This document shows positions 22,482 through 31,598 of a stretch of 50,192 bases of DNA, piece by piece. Positions within the stretch are counted from its first letter, which is position 1. Every line of letters begins with the position of its first letter. The notes under the pieces are model-generated. The model did not search any database. It was not told the origin of the DNA and was given only the letters and a program-made list of their open reading frames with translations. Both the position numbers and the translations under genes were made by a program. This stretch comes from Thermoguttaceae bacterium (GTDB taxonomy: Bacteria > Planctomycetota > Planctomycetia > Pirellulales > Thermoguttaceae): assembly GCA_017441605.1 (NCBI GenBank), contig JAFRXD010000050.1, positions 1 to 50,192 of the forward strand. The letters run 5' to 3'.

Positions 22482-24875
22482 GAACCAATTCGCGTTTTTC
22501 GTTTTTGGGCGACGTTTTTTTTCGTCGCGTTGTTCTCGTTCGAAGCGCTCCTTTTCGCGGACGAGAATCGTTGGGCGTTTCCGGAGCGACCTTCTTCTTG
22601 GGCGAGAAATACCAAAGGTTTTTCCGTTGACCAAACGACGTTGGACGGAAAATCGGTTTTTCGCCTTATTCACCGAGCTTCGACCGATTGGGCGATCAGT
22701 CTGCCGGAATCGATTAAAACCGAGCCCGGGCAAATTTTTAAATTGACCGCCGAGATCAAGAATGTCGGAAAGAGTCCTTGTCAAATTAGCGTCGTTCTCT
22801 ACGATTCCGAGAAAGAGTCTCTCGCTTGGGTCTACGGAGCGACCAACGTCGCGCCCTCGAGCGAGTTTCAACTTGTCGAATCGACTTTTATCGTTCCCGA
22901 AGACGTCGCGACCATCGTTCCTCGCGTTGTGGGAAGCGGAGATTCCGAAGTTTGCCTCGCGTCTTATTCGATAGAGCGAATCGGCGCGATCGAGCTCTTC
23001 GAGGGGAGCGGAACAATTTCTGCGGAAAACGATTGTGTGCGAGTCGATTTCGATAAATCGAGCGCCTCTTTTTCGATTCTCGACCGCCGGACGGGGCGAA
23101 CTTGGACTCAGAGAACCGCCGGTCGCGCTCAGTTTGTTCAAAATGCGGAGCCCGTCGAGAACGGGGCGCGATTTAAATTGATCGACGCGCGAACTCTTGT
23201 TTCTTACGTCGCCGAGGTTCGACTCGAGCCCGACGCGCCAGAGCTTGTCGTCAAATTGATCGCGCCGCCCGAGACGCCTTTGACCTCTGGAATCGAGTAT
23301 CCTTACCCGTTTCAGTCGATCCCGACCGATCGGGTCGTTTTGCCGGTGAACGAGGGTGTTTCTTTCCCCGCGACCGAAGAGGCTTATAAAGTCGACGAGT
23401 CTTACACATTTGGCGGACACGGGCTTTGCATGGCGTTTTGGGCGATCGTCGACGACAAATTGGACGCGTCGCAAAGTTCCGGTTTAATGGGAATTATTGA
23501 GACTCCCGACGATACCGAAATCGAAACGAAATTGCGGAAATTAGAATCCGACGGCGACGCGACTCAAACTCTGGCGATCGGGCATCGCTGGCTTGGTTCA
23601 ATGCGCAAGTTTGCTTACGACAAACGATTGCGAATTGTCGCTATCGAAAGCGGCGGCTATGTCGCCGCCTGCGGGCGATATCGAGAATACGCGAAGCAAA
23701 TCGGTCTTTACGTTCCCTTTGACGAGAAGATTCGCCGCAATCCCAACCTCGCGCGAGGCGTCGATTTGCTCGTGGGAGCCGCGAATATCTGGAATTGGGA
23801 CGGGATGGGAACCGAGACCGTTCCCAAACTTCGCGAAATTGGCTTCGATCATATTCTGTGGAGCAAGGGCGGAAGCCCCGAGGAAATCGAGGCTCTTAAC
23901 GAAATCGACGGGGTTCTCACGAGTCGATACGACATTTACCAAGACGTGATGAACCCCGCCCGATACGACGAGCTCCCCGGGGGTCACGCCGACTGGGTGG
24001 ACAAAGCCTGGCCAAAGGATCTCGTTTGGGACTCGCCCGACGGGCATTGGACGCGCGGTTGGGAGGTCGATCCCAAAGAGAAGGGAAAACCGCGAATTCC
24101 TTGCGGCGTTTTGTGCGATTCCAAGGCGATTCCTTACGCCGAATCGCGAATTGACGAAGAGTTGAAGAAGAAACCTTACCGCGCGAGATTTCTCGACACG
24201 ACCGTCGCCTCCCCATGGCGCGAGTGTTGGAATCCCGACCATCCTATGACGCGAACCGAGTGCAAAAAGGCTAGAATGGAACTATTGGGGTTATTAGGGT
24301 CGCGCTTCGACTTGGTTTGCGGTAGCGAGACGGGTATCGACGCGTCCGTTCCTTACTGCGACTTTTACGAGGGGATGACGAGTATCGGGCCGTACCGTTG
24401 TCCCGAATCGGGGCGTTATATCGAGAAAATTTGGGACGAGGTTCCCGACGACGTCGAAAAATATCAGTTTGGCGAGAAATATCGGTTGCCGCTCTTCGAG
24501 TTGGTTTATCACGGATGCGTCGTCTCCTATTGGTATTGGGGCGACCACAACAACAAGTTTCCCAAACTATGGCGAAAGCGAGACTTGTTCAACGCCCTTT
24601 ACGGAACTCCGCCGATGTACGGTTTTACCGACGATTTCTTTGAGGCGAATCGAGAGCGTTTCGCGGAGAGCTATAAGATCGCCGAGCCCGTTTCGCGGCT
24701 AACCGGGCGCGTCGCGATGACCGATCATCAAATACTTACCGAGGATCGCTCGGTTCAAAAGACCGTTTTCGCGAACGGGGTGGAAGTTGTCGTCAATTTC
24801 GGAAACGTCGACTACGTTTGCGACGACGGAGTCGTCGTTCCGCCCGAATCGTCTCGCGTCATCGAGGAGCGATGA
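22479..24875 (+). CDS. secreted GH101/GH129-like glycosidase, copy A
   Basis: Encodes 798 residues from TTG with AAGGAG. A signal peptide (VFRFWATFFFVALFSFEALL, mature from about 28) precedes a carbohydrate-module-like beta region (about 35-170), a beta-sandwich, and a TIM-barrel domain (about 370-690). Key region: RARFLDTTVASPWRECWNPD followed by HPMTRTE, then LVCGSETGIDASVPYCDFYE. Asp573 and Glu617 lie where GH101/GH129 and DUF5696-type enzymes carry nucleophile and acid/base, so an alpha-N-acetylgalactosaminidase-type action on O-glycans is suggested. The assignment is from motif order, not a search. It is the first of two tandem copies of equal length, roughly 85-90 percent identical by eye, facing opposite to most neighbours. 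Confidence 0.75.
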   Translation: MEPIRVFRFWATFFFVALFSFEALLFADENRWAFPERPSSWARNTKGFSVDQTTLDGKSVFRLIHRASTDWAISLPESIKTEPGQIFKLTAEIKNVGKSPCQISVVLYDSEKESLAWVYGATNVAPSSEFQLVESTFIVPEDVATIVPRVVGSGDSEVCLASYSIERIGAIELFEGSGTISAENDCVRVDFDKSSASFSILDRRTGRTWTQRTAGRAQFVQNAEPVENGARFKLIDARTLVSYVAEVRLEPDAPELVVKLIAPPETPLTSGIEYPYPFQSIPTDRVVLPVNEGVSFPATEEAYKVDESYTFGGHGLCMAFWAIVDDKLDASQSSGLMGIIETPDDTEIETKLRKLESDGDATQTLAIGHRWLGSMRKFAYDKRLRIVAIESGGYVAACGRYREYAKQIGLYVPFDEKIRRNPNLARGVDLLVGAANIWNWDGMGTETVPKLREIGFDHILWSKGGSPEEIEALNEIDGVLTSRYDIYQDVMNPARYDELPGGHADWVDKAWPKDLVWDSPDGHWTRGWEVDPKEKGKPRIPCGVLCDSKAIPYAESRIDEELKKKPYRARFLDTTVASPWRECWNPDHPMTRTECKKARMELLGLLGSRFDLVCGSETGIDASVPYCDFYEGMTSIGPYRCPESGRYIEKIWDEVPDDVEKYQFGEKYRLPLFELVYHGCVVSYWYWGDHNNKFPKLWRKRDLFNALYGTPPMYGFTDDFFEANRERFAESYKIAEPVSRLTGRVAMTDHQILTEDRSVQKTVFANGVEVVVNFGNVDYVCDDGVVVPPESSRVIEER

Positions 24876-24881
24876 GCCTCG

Positions 24882-24931
24882 TTAAACGTTCTTGCGCCGC
24901 GCGAAATGATCGACGCAATCGGCGCGACTGG
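24882..24931 (-). pseudogene. remnant of the 3' end of the UDP-GlcNAc 2-epimerase gene
   Basis: Read on the minus strand it encodes ADCVDHFARRKNV followed by TAA, aligning without gaps to the last residues ADYVDRFVWHKTP and TAA of the intact epimerase gene at 27399. The spacing from the preceding glycosidase stop is 6 bases in both places. Over 56 bases (24876-24931 against 27393-27448) I count 41 identities. It marks the right edge of the tandem duplication unit. Confidence 0.75.
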
Positions 24932-24982
24932 AACCGAAACGAGCGAAATAATCGCCGCGCGCCGATAATCCCAATCCGCTTT

Positions 24983-24998
24983 AAGGAGTTCTCCTTTG
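24983..24998 (+). promoter_or_regulatory. ribosome site in a small hairpin before a TTG start (copy B)
   Basis: AAGGAG (24983-24988) lies 7 bases before the TTG at 24996. AAGGA (24983-24987) pairs perfectly with TCCTT (24992-24996) around GTTC, covering the ribosome site and the first base of the start codon. Confidence 0.58.
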
Positions 24999-27392
24999 GA
25001 ACCAATTCGCGTTTTTCGTTTTTGGGCGGCGGTGTTTTTCGTCGCGTTGTTCTCGTTCGAAGCGCTCCTTTTCGCGGACGAGAATCGTTGGGCGTTTCCG
25101 GAGCGACCTTCTTCTTGGGCGAGAAATACCGAAGGATTTTCCGTCGACAGAGCGACTTTGGACGGAAAATCCGTTTTTCGCCTTGTTCACCGAGCTTCGA
25201 CCGATTGGACGATCAGTCTTCCGGAATCGATCAAAGCCGAGCCAGGGCAAATTTTTAAATTGACCGCCGAGATCAAGAATGTCGGAAAGAGCCCTTGCCA
25301 AATATGCGTCGTTCTCTACGACTCCAAGGGAAAGTCTCTCGCGTGGATTTACGGCTCCGTCAACGTCGCGTCGGCGAGCGAGTTCCAACTTGTCGAATCT
25401 CGTTTTATCGTTCCCGAAGACGTCGCGACCATCGTTCCTCGCGTCGTGGGAAGCGGAGATTCCGAAGTTTGGCTCGCGTCCTATTCGATCGAGCGAATCG
25501 GCGCGATCGAGCTCTTCAAGGGGAGTGGAACAATTTCCGTGGAAAACGATAGCGCGCGAGTTGATTTCGATAAATCGAGCGCGTCTTTTTCGATCCTCGA
25601 CCACCGGACGGGGCGAACTTGGAAGCAGAATACCGAGGGGCGCGCCCAGTTTGTTCAAAACGCCGAGCCCCTCGCTAACGGGGCGCGTTTCGAATTGATC
25701 GACGCCCGAACCTTTACGTCTTACGTCGCCGAGATTCGTCTCGAGTCGGACTCCCCTGAACTTCTTGTCAAATTGTCCGCGCCGCGCGAACAACTTTTGC
25801 CTTTGGGAATCGAGTATCCTTATCCGTTCCAGTCGATTCCGACCGATCGGATCGTTTTGCCGGTGAACGAGGGCGTTTCTTTTCCGGCGACCGAGGAAGC
25901 GTATAAAGTCGACGATACATATACTTATGGCGGACACGGGATCTGCATGGCGTTTTGGGCGATCGTCGACGACAAGCTGGACGCGTCGCAAAGTTCCGGT
26001 TTAATGGGTATTTTGGAGACTCCCGACGATTCCGGAATCAAAACAAAATTGCGGAACTTGGATTCCGACAATCGTTCGACTCGAACTTTGTCGATCGGGC
26101 ATTTTTGGCGGGGTTCGATGAACAAGTTCGCTTACGACCGACGGTTGCGAATCGTCGCCATCGAGTCCGGAGGCTACGTCGCCGCGTGCGCTCGCTATAG
26201 AGAATACGCCAGGCAAATTGGACTCTACGTTCCGTTTGACGAAAAGATTCGCCGTAATCCCAACCTGACGCGAGGGATCGATTTGCTCGTGGGGGCCGCG
26301 AATATCTGGAATTGGGACGGGAAAGGAACCAAGACCGTTCCTAAACTTCGCGAAATTGGGTTCGATCATATCCTGTGGAGCAAGGGTGGAAGCCCCGAGG
26401 AAATCAAGACTCTTAACGAAATCGACGGGGTTCTAACGAGTCGATACGACATTTATCAAGACGTGATGGATCCCGCGCGTTATCCCGAACTTCCTGGCGT
26501 TCATCCCGATTGGGTGGAGGACGCGTGGCCGAAAGACCTCGTTTGGGACTCGCCCGACGGACATTGGACGCGCGGTTGGGACGTCGAGCCCAAAGAGAAA
26601 GGAAAACCTCGGATTCCTTGCGGCGTCCTGTGCGATACCAAGGCGATTCCCTACGCCGAATCGCGAATTGGCCAAGAGTTAAAGAAGAAACCTTATCGCG
26701 CGAGATTTCTCGACACGACCGTCGCGTCTCCATGGCGAGAATGCTGGAATCCCGACCATCCCATGACGCGAACCGAGTGTAAGAAGGCTAGGATGGAACT
26801 GTTGGGGCTGGTGGGTTCGCGCTTCGACTTGGTTTGCGGAAGCGAGACGGGGATAGACGCCTCCGTGCCCTATTGCGATTTCTACGAGGGCATGATGAGC
26901 ATCGGGCAGTACCGTTGTCCCGAAGCCGGTCGCAATACCGCGAGAATTTGGGACGAGATTCCGGAAGACGTCGAAAAGTTCCAGCTGGGCGAAAAGTATC
27001 GTTTGCCGCTCTTCGAATTGGTCTATCACGGATGTGTTGTATCTTATTGGTTTTGGGGAGATTACAATAATAAATTTCCAAAGCTGTGGCGTAAACGAGA
27101 TCTTTTCAACGCCCTCTATGGAACCCCTCCGATGTACGGTTTTACCAACGAGTTTTTCGACGCGAATCGAGAGCGTTTCGCGGAGAGCTTTAAGATCGCC
27201 GAGCCCGTTTCGCGACTAACCGGGCGCGTCGCGATGACCGACCATCGAATACTTACCGAGGATCGCTCGGTTCAAAAGACCGTTTTCGCGAACGGGGTGG
27301 AAGTTGTCGTCAATTTCGGAGAGGTCGACTACGTTTGCGACGACGGGGTTGTCGTTCCACCCGAATCGTCGCGCGTTATCGAAGGACAGTGA
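24996..27392 (+). CDS. secreted GH101/GH129-like glycosidase, copy B
   Basis: Encodes 798 residues, the same length as copy A without visible indels. The signal peptide, N-terminal beta modules and TIM barrel are all intact, and the putative catalytic Asp573 (RFLDTTVASPW) and Glu617 (GSETGIDASVPY) are kept. Differences cluster in the N-terminal half, in surface-looking positions such as the region around 245-255 and 360-375. No frameshift or stop is seen, so both copies are under selection or recently duplicated. It starts at TTG with AAGGAG inside a perfect small hairpin, 120 bases after copy A, and ends only 6 bases before the convergent epimerase gene. It is probably co-transcribed with copy A. 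Confidence 0.75.
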   Translation: MEPIRVFRFWAAVFFVALFSFEALLFADENRWAFPERPSSWARNTEGFSVDRATLDGKSVFRLVHRASTDWTISLPESIKAEPGQIFKLTAEIKNVGKSPCQICVVLYDSKGKSLAWIYGSVNVASASEFQLVESRFIVPEDVATIVPRVVGSGDSEVWLASYSIERIGAIELFKGSGTISVENDSARVDFDKSSASFSILDHRTGRTWKQNTEGRAQFVQNAEPLANGARFELIDARTFTSYVAEIRLESDSPELLVKLSAPREQLLPLGIEYPYPFQSIPTDRIVLPVNEGVSFPATEEAYKVDDTYTYGGHGICMAFWAIVDDKLDASQSSGLMGILETPDDSGIKTKLRNLDSDNRSTRTLSIGHFWRGSMNKFAYDRRLRIVAIESGGYVAACARYREYARQIGLYVPFDEKIRRNPNLTRGIDLLVGAANIWNWDGKGTKTVPKLREIGFDHILWSKGGSPEEIKTLNEIDGVLTSRYDIYQDVMDPARYPELPGVHPDWVEDAWPKDLVWDSPDGHWTRGWDVEPKEKGKPRIPCGVLCDTKAIPYAESRIGQELKKKPYRARFLDTTVASPWRECWNPDHPMTRTECKKARMELLGLVGSRFDLVCGSETGIDASVPYCDFYEGMMSIGQYRCPEAGRNTARIWDEIPEDVEKFQLGEKYRLPLFELVYHGCVVSYWFWGDYNNKFPKLWRKRDLFNALYGTPPMYGFTNEFFDANRERFAESFKIAEPVSRLTGRVAMTDHRILTEDRSVQKTVFANGVEVVVNFGEVDYVCDDGVVVPPESSRVIEGQ

Positions 27393-27398
27393 GCCTTG

Positions 27399-28520
27399 TT
27401 ACGGGGTCTTGTGCCATACGAAACGATCGACGTAATCGGCGTAGCTGACCACGATTTGCGCGACTTTTTGCGATACGACGCCGTCGCGCGCCTCGAATTC
27501 AGAACGCGCGATAAGTCCCTGCTCGCGCTTGCGTTTGACGATTTTTAAGGCGTCCGACACCCGCGGCCAACCGACGCCCGTCATAATGGCTCCCGGTGAG
27601 TCGTTCGCCTCGTAGCGCTCTCGCGTGTTGCGCAGATTGAGCGCCGGGAAACCGAGAAGCGTCGATTCTTCGTCGATCGCCCCGCTGTCCGAGAGAACCG
27701 CGTAAGAGTTCATTTGGAGCGCGTTGTAGTCGTGAAATCCCAACGGGCGCAGCGCGCGAATGGACGGATCTAACTCGTAAGCTCCGGCTTCCAGACGTTT
27801 GCGCGTTCTCGGATGGACGGAAAAGACGACTCGCTTGTTCTCGTATTTCGCGAGATTGTTGAGCGTTTGAACGAGTTGCGCCAACTGTTTCGGATCGTCG
27901 ACGTTTTCTTCACGGTGCGCGCTGACCACGAAATATTCTCCCGGCTTGACCCCGAGACGGTTTAGCGCGTCGGAAGTTTTGATTTTATCGAGGTTTTGTG
28001 CGAACACCTCGCGCATCGGACTCCCGATTTGAAAGATTCGATCGATCGGAAATCCCTCGTTCAATAGATTGTCGCGCGCGATCGAGTTGCACGGCATATT
28101 GACGTCCGCGATCGCGTCGATGAGACGCCGATTGATCTCTTCCGGAACCCGCTGGTCGTAAGAGCGCTTTCCCGCGTCGACGTGAAAAATCGGGATCTTT
28201 CGTCGTTTCGCGGAGTAGGCTCCCAAACAACTGTTCGAGTCGCCCAATATCACGACCGCGTCCGGGCGCTCCGCCGCGAACACGTCGTCCATTTTCGCGA
28301 TGATCAACCCGACCGTCGACGCGGTCGTCGCCCCCGCCGCGTTGAGAAAGTAGTCCGGCTTTCGGAGCGACAGATCGTCGAAAAAGACTTGGCTAAGCTC
28401 GTAATCGTAGTTCTGCCCCGTGTGAACGACTATTTGGTCGACGTATTCGTCCAATGTCGCCATGATCCGGGAAAGTCGTATGATCTCCGGACGAGTGCCC
28501 AGCGCCGTCACCACTTTCAT
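27399..28520 (-). CDS. UDP-N-acetylglucosamine 2-epimerase family protein (WecB/FnlC-like)
   Basis: Encodes 373 residues, the usual length. Non-hydrolysing epimerase signatures are GTRPEIIRLSRIM at the start, VHTGQNYDYELSQVFFDDL, VILGDSNSCLGAYSAKR, HVDAGKRSYDQRVPEEINRR, VVSAHREENVD and LSDSGAIDEESTLLGFPAL. The segment after HVDAG reads KRSYDQRVPEE rather than the LRS-x-x-x-x-PEE of classical WecB, closer to FnlC/Cap5G-type enzymes that act on 6-deoxy UDP-HexNAc; the exact substrate is uncertain. It makes activated sugars for surface polysaccharide in the cytoplasm. It follows topA by 69 bases, and its 3' end was copied into the glycosidase duplication. Confidence 0.9.
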   Translation of the reverse strand: MKVVTALGTRPEIIRLSRIMATLDEYVDQIVVHTGQNYDYELSQVFFDDLSLRKPDYFLNAAGATTASTVGLIIAKMDDVFAAERPDAVVILGDSNSCLGAYSAKRRKIPIFHVDAGKRSYDQRVPEEINRRLIDAIADVNMPCNSIARDNLLNEGFPIDRIFQIGSPMREVFAQNLDKIKTSDALNRLGVKPGEYFVVSAHREENVDDPKQLAQLVQTLNNLAKYENKRVVFSVHPRTRKRLEAGAYELDPSIRALRPLGFHDYNALQMNSYAVLSDSGAIDEESTLLGFPALNLRNTRERYEANDSPGAIMTGVGWPRVSDALKIVKRKREQGLIARSEFEARDGVVSQKVAQIVVSYADYVDRFVWHKTP

Positions 28521-28589
28521 GTCGAAACGCTCTTAAAGACTAAAACTGTTTCCTTGGACGAGTTCCGAAAACCGTAACGACGCGGCGAA

Positions 28590-31376
28590 TTAAAAGGGCG
28601 CGTCGTTCGACGATTCGGCGCTCGCCTTTTTAACCGTTTTCTTAGTCGTCGTTTTCTTCGCCGCGGTCTTTTTCGTCGCGGTTTTCTTAGTCGTCGTTTT
28701 CTTCGCCGCGGCTTTCTTTGTCGCTCGTTTGCGCTTGGGAGCCCCTTTCGCCGCGCGCTCCGCGAGCAACTCGAGCGCGCGCTCGAACGTTAACTCGCTC
28801 GGTTGCATCGTCTTGGGAAGGGACGCGTTCGTCTCGCCGTCGGTCGCGTAAGGACCGTACCTGCCGGACATTAGCTTCACTTCCTTACCGGTGACCGGGG
28901 AAATCCCAAAGGTCGCGAGAGCCTCCGCTTTTTTAGTTGTCGAGCGAGCCCCGTACTTTGGCTTGGACAATAGCTCGAGCGCTTGTTCCAGCGTTATGTC
29001 CAACGGGGACATATCGGCGGGAAGCGAGCGCGTGTCGGAACCTCGCTTGACGTACGGACCGAAGCGACCGTTCGAAACGACGATCGGCTCGTCGCCGTTG
29101 TCGGGAGCGGTTCCGAGCGTCTTGGGCAGACTCAAAAGCGCGATCGCGACGTCCAAATTGACGTCGCCGCCTTGCATGCCGCGAAGCAGCGAAGCGTTTT
29201 GACGATCCGGATCCTCGTTCTCCCCGCGCTGGACGTACCATCCGTATCGACCGTGTCTTAGGAAGATCGGTTTGCCGGTCGTCGGACAAAGTCCTAGCGG
29301 CGCTTCCGGTTGTTTCGACGATTCGAGGAGCTTAACGGCGACGTCGAGCGTCAATTCGTCCGGCGGAGTTTCGTCGTTGACCGAGACTTGCGATTCGCCC
29401 TGTTCCAGGAACGGACCGTAGCGACCGACCCGCAGATAGACCGGTTCGCCGTCGGAACCGTCCTCGTTTTTAGGGGTTCCAATATAGAATCGACTCACCA
29501 AACGAGCGTCGATTTCGTCGATTTTGTCCTTGATTAGCTGTTTTAATCCGGGCGCGAACGACTTCGGGAAAGGAAACGCGTCGGTTCCGCCTTGCTCGGG
29601 CGCGTCGCCGAAATAGAAGGCGCGCAAATAAGCGATTCGATCGCGCTCGCCGCGGCTGATTTCGTCGAGCTCGTTTTCCATATCGGCGGTGAAGCCATAA
29701 TCGACGAGCACGGGAAAATGCGTCTCGAGCAGGTTGCAGACGGCGAAAGCGGTCCAAGTCGGGACCAGAGCGCCTCCCTTTTTGAAGACGTAGCCGCGAT
29801 TTAGGATGACGTCGATAATCGACGCGTAGGTGCTCGGTCGCCCGATTCCTTTGTCTTCCAACGTCTTCGTGAGCGCGGCTTCGGAGTAGCGCTGCGGCGG
29901 GGTCGTCGCGTGTTCTTGCGGCTTGAGAGAATTGCAGACGAGCTTTTCGCCTTGTTTTACGTCGGGAAGTATCGTTTCTTGGTCCGCGAGCTCGGCGTTG
30001 GGATCGTCGGCTCCCTCGACATAAGCTCGCAAATAGCCGGGGAAATCGATCGTTTTACCGCTCGTTTGGAAGCGCGCGTCGTCCATCGCGACGACGATCG
30101 TCTTGCGCTTGCCGACCGCGTCCTTCATTTGACAAGCGACCGCGCGCTTCCAAATGAGATCGTACAATTTGAATTCGTCGGCGGAAAGAAAATGACGCAA
30201 CTCTTCGGGCAAGCGGAAATTAGAGCCCGAGGGGCGAATCGCCTCGTGAGCCTCTTGGGCGTTCTTTACTTTGGTTCGGTAATAACGAGGCTTGTCGGGG
30301 AGATAATTCGCGCCGTAGTGGGTTTCCACGAGCTTGCGCGCCGCGCTGATCGCCTCTTGCGAAAGGTTGGTCGAATCCGTTCGCATGTAGGTGATGTGTC
30401 CATTTTCGTAGAGGCTTTGGGCGGCGCTCATCGTTCTTCGAGCGGTGAACCCGAGCTTTCGGTTCGCCTCTTGTTGGAGCGAGCTGGTGGTGAACGGAGG
30501 AGCCGGTTGGGAAAAGTGGGGCTTTTCCTCGACCGATTCGACGCTAGCCTCGCCCGATTTGAGCAGGCGCTCGATGAGTCCTTTCGCGGACGATTCGTCG
30601 AGCAAGACGCGCGAGGAGGGATCGGTCAGCTTTCCGGTCGACGGGTCGAAGTCTTTTCCAACGGGGATCGCTCGACCGCCGACCGATTTGAGCTCGGCCT
30701 GAAACGCGCGCGAGGCGGAGGAAAAGGAACCGAGAACGTCCCAGTAACTCGCGCTTTTGAACGCCATTCGCTTGCGCTCGCGATCGACGACGAGCCGCAC
30801 GGCGACGCTTTGAACGCGCCCGGCGGAGAGATTGTTGCGAATTTTGTACCAGAGCAACGGGGAGGCTTCGTAACCGTAGAGGCGGTCGAGCACGCGACGG
30901 GTCTCTTGCGCGCCGACGAGATTGACGTCGAGATTTCTCGGGTTTTGCAGGGCGGCGAGGATCGCCGATTTGGTGATTTCGTGGAAAACGAGCCTGCGGA
31001 CGGGCACGGTCGGCTTTAGGGTTTCGAGCAGGTGCCAGCTAATGGCCTCTCCCTCGCGGTCCTCGTCCGTCGCGAGATATAGGGTGGAGGCGGTTTTTAG
31101 GAGATCGCGAAGTTTTTTTATTTGTTTCGATTTTTCGCCGGGAACGACGTAAATCGGCTCAAAATTCGCGTCGACGTTGACTCCGAGTCGAGCCCACGGT
31201 TCCTTCTTATATTTTTCGGGAATCTCGCTCGCGCCTTTGGGCAGGTCGCGAACGTGCCCGACGCTCGCTTCGACAACGTAATCGGAACCGAGGTATTTTC
31301 CAATCGTCTTCGCCTTGGCGGGGGACTCGACAATAACAAGAGCGGGACCGTTAGCGGTCGAATTTTTTTGAGTCAT
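28590..31376 (-). CDS. topA: DNA topoisomerase I
   Basis: Encodes 928 residues. The TOPRIM domain begins LVIVESPAKAKTIGKYLG (Glu17) and includes LATDEDREGEAISWHLLE. The active-site tyrosine is Tyr330 in HITYMRTDSTNLS. The C-terminal third carries at least four topoisomerase C-terminal repeats (LRHGRYGWYVQRG, VSNGRFGPYVKRG, LMSGRYGPYATDG and a first one near GRYGPFLEQG) instead of the zinc fingers of the E. coli enzyme. The last 45 residues are a Lys/Thr/Ala tail. It relaxes negative supercoils in the cytoplasm. It has its own promoter (31476-31504), divergent from rpe. Confidence 0.96.
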   Translation of the reverse strand: MTQKNSTANGPALVIVESPAKAKTIGKYLGSDYVVEASVGHVRDLPKGASEIPEKYKKEPWARLGVNVDANFEPIYVVPGEKSKQIKKLRDLLKTASTLYLATDEDREGEAISWHLLETLKPTVPVRRLVFHEITKSAILAALQNPRNLDVNLVGAQETRRVLDRLYGYEASPLLWYKIRNNLSAGRVQSVAVRLVVDRERKRMAFKSASYWDVLGSFSSASRAFQAELKSVGGRAIPVGKDFDPSTGKLTDPSSRVLLDESSAKGLIERLLKSGEASVESVEEKPHFSQPAPPFTTSSLQQEANRKLGFTARRTMSAAQSLYENGHITYMRTDSTNLSQEAISAARKLVETHYGANYLPDKPRYYRTKVKNAQEAHEAIRPSGSNFRLPEELRHFLSADEFKLYDLIWKRAVACQMKDAVGKRKTIVVAMDDARFQTSGKTIDFPGYLRAYVEGADDPNAELADQETILPDVKQGEKLVCNSLKPQEHATTPPQRYSEAALTKTLEDKGIGRPSTYASIIDVILNRGYVFKKGGALVPTWTAFAVCNLLETHFPVLVDYGFTADMENELDEISRGERDRIAYLRAFYFGDAPEQGGTDAFPFPKSFAPGLKQLIKDKIDEIDARLVSRFYIGTPKNEDGSDGEPVYLRVGRYGPFLEQGESQVSVNDETPPDELTLDVAVKLLESSKQPEAPLGLCPTTGKPIFLRHGRYGWYVQRGENEDPDRQNASLLRGMQGGDVNLDVAIALLSLPKTLGTAPDNGDEPIVVSNGRFGPYVKRGSDTRSLPADMSPLDITLEQALELLSKPKYGARSTTKKAEALATFGISPVTGKEVKLMSGRYGPYATDGETNASLPKTMQPSELTFERALELLAERAAKGAPKRKRATKKAAAKKTTTKKTATKKTAAKKTTTKKTVKKASAESSNDAPF
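28636..28711 (-). repeat. 31-base direct repeat in the topA tail
   Basis: 28636-28666 and 28681-28711 are identical over 31 bases, 14 bases apart. They encode the repeated Ala-Ala-Lys-Lys-Thr-Thr-Thr-Lys-Lys-Thr pattern of the basic tail. Confidence 0.85.
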
Positions 31377-31475
31377 AAGCTGTCGAATAGTATCGTCGTC
31401 CTCGTTTTTTTGAGGGACGCGTTGAACGGCTCCAATTTAAAAACGCCCGCGCGAACGGACGCGGACGGCGTTATT

Positions 31476-31504
31476 TTGATACCCCCGCATTTTGTTTTTG
31501 TCAA
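31476..31504 (-). promoter_or_regulatory. promoter of topA
   Basis: On the minus strand perfect TTGACA (31499-31504), 17-base spacer, TATCAA (31476-31481). The leader is about 94 bases. Confidence 0.6.
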
Positions 31505-31598
31505 GGGTCTTTTTCTCAATCGAGTGAAAATTAAAACGATTTTTTTGTTTTTTTATTTTGAAACGATTCTGCGGAATCTCGACAGATTTCGAGCTCGG

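Larger units (their letters stand above)
22456..27448. repeat. tandem duplication of about 2.48 kb
   Basis: Units 22456-24931 and 24973-27448 are the same length (2,476 bases) and align from AATCCGCTT before the ribosome site, through the whole glycosidase gene, into about 50 bases of the epimerase 3' end. The 41 bases between the units are unrelated. Confidence 0.8.

Noticed and set aside
22464..25991. Two 336-codon minus-strand frames (22464-23474 and 24981-25991), antisense to the glycosidases and similar to each other
   Set aside because: Their similarity is explained by the tandem duplication, composition is arginine-rich as expected of a shadow frame, and neither has a ribosome site.
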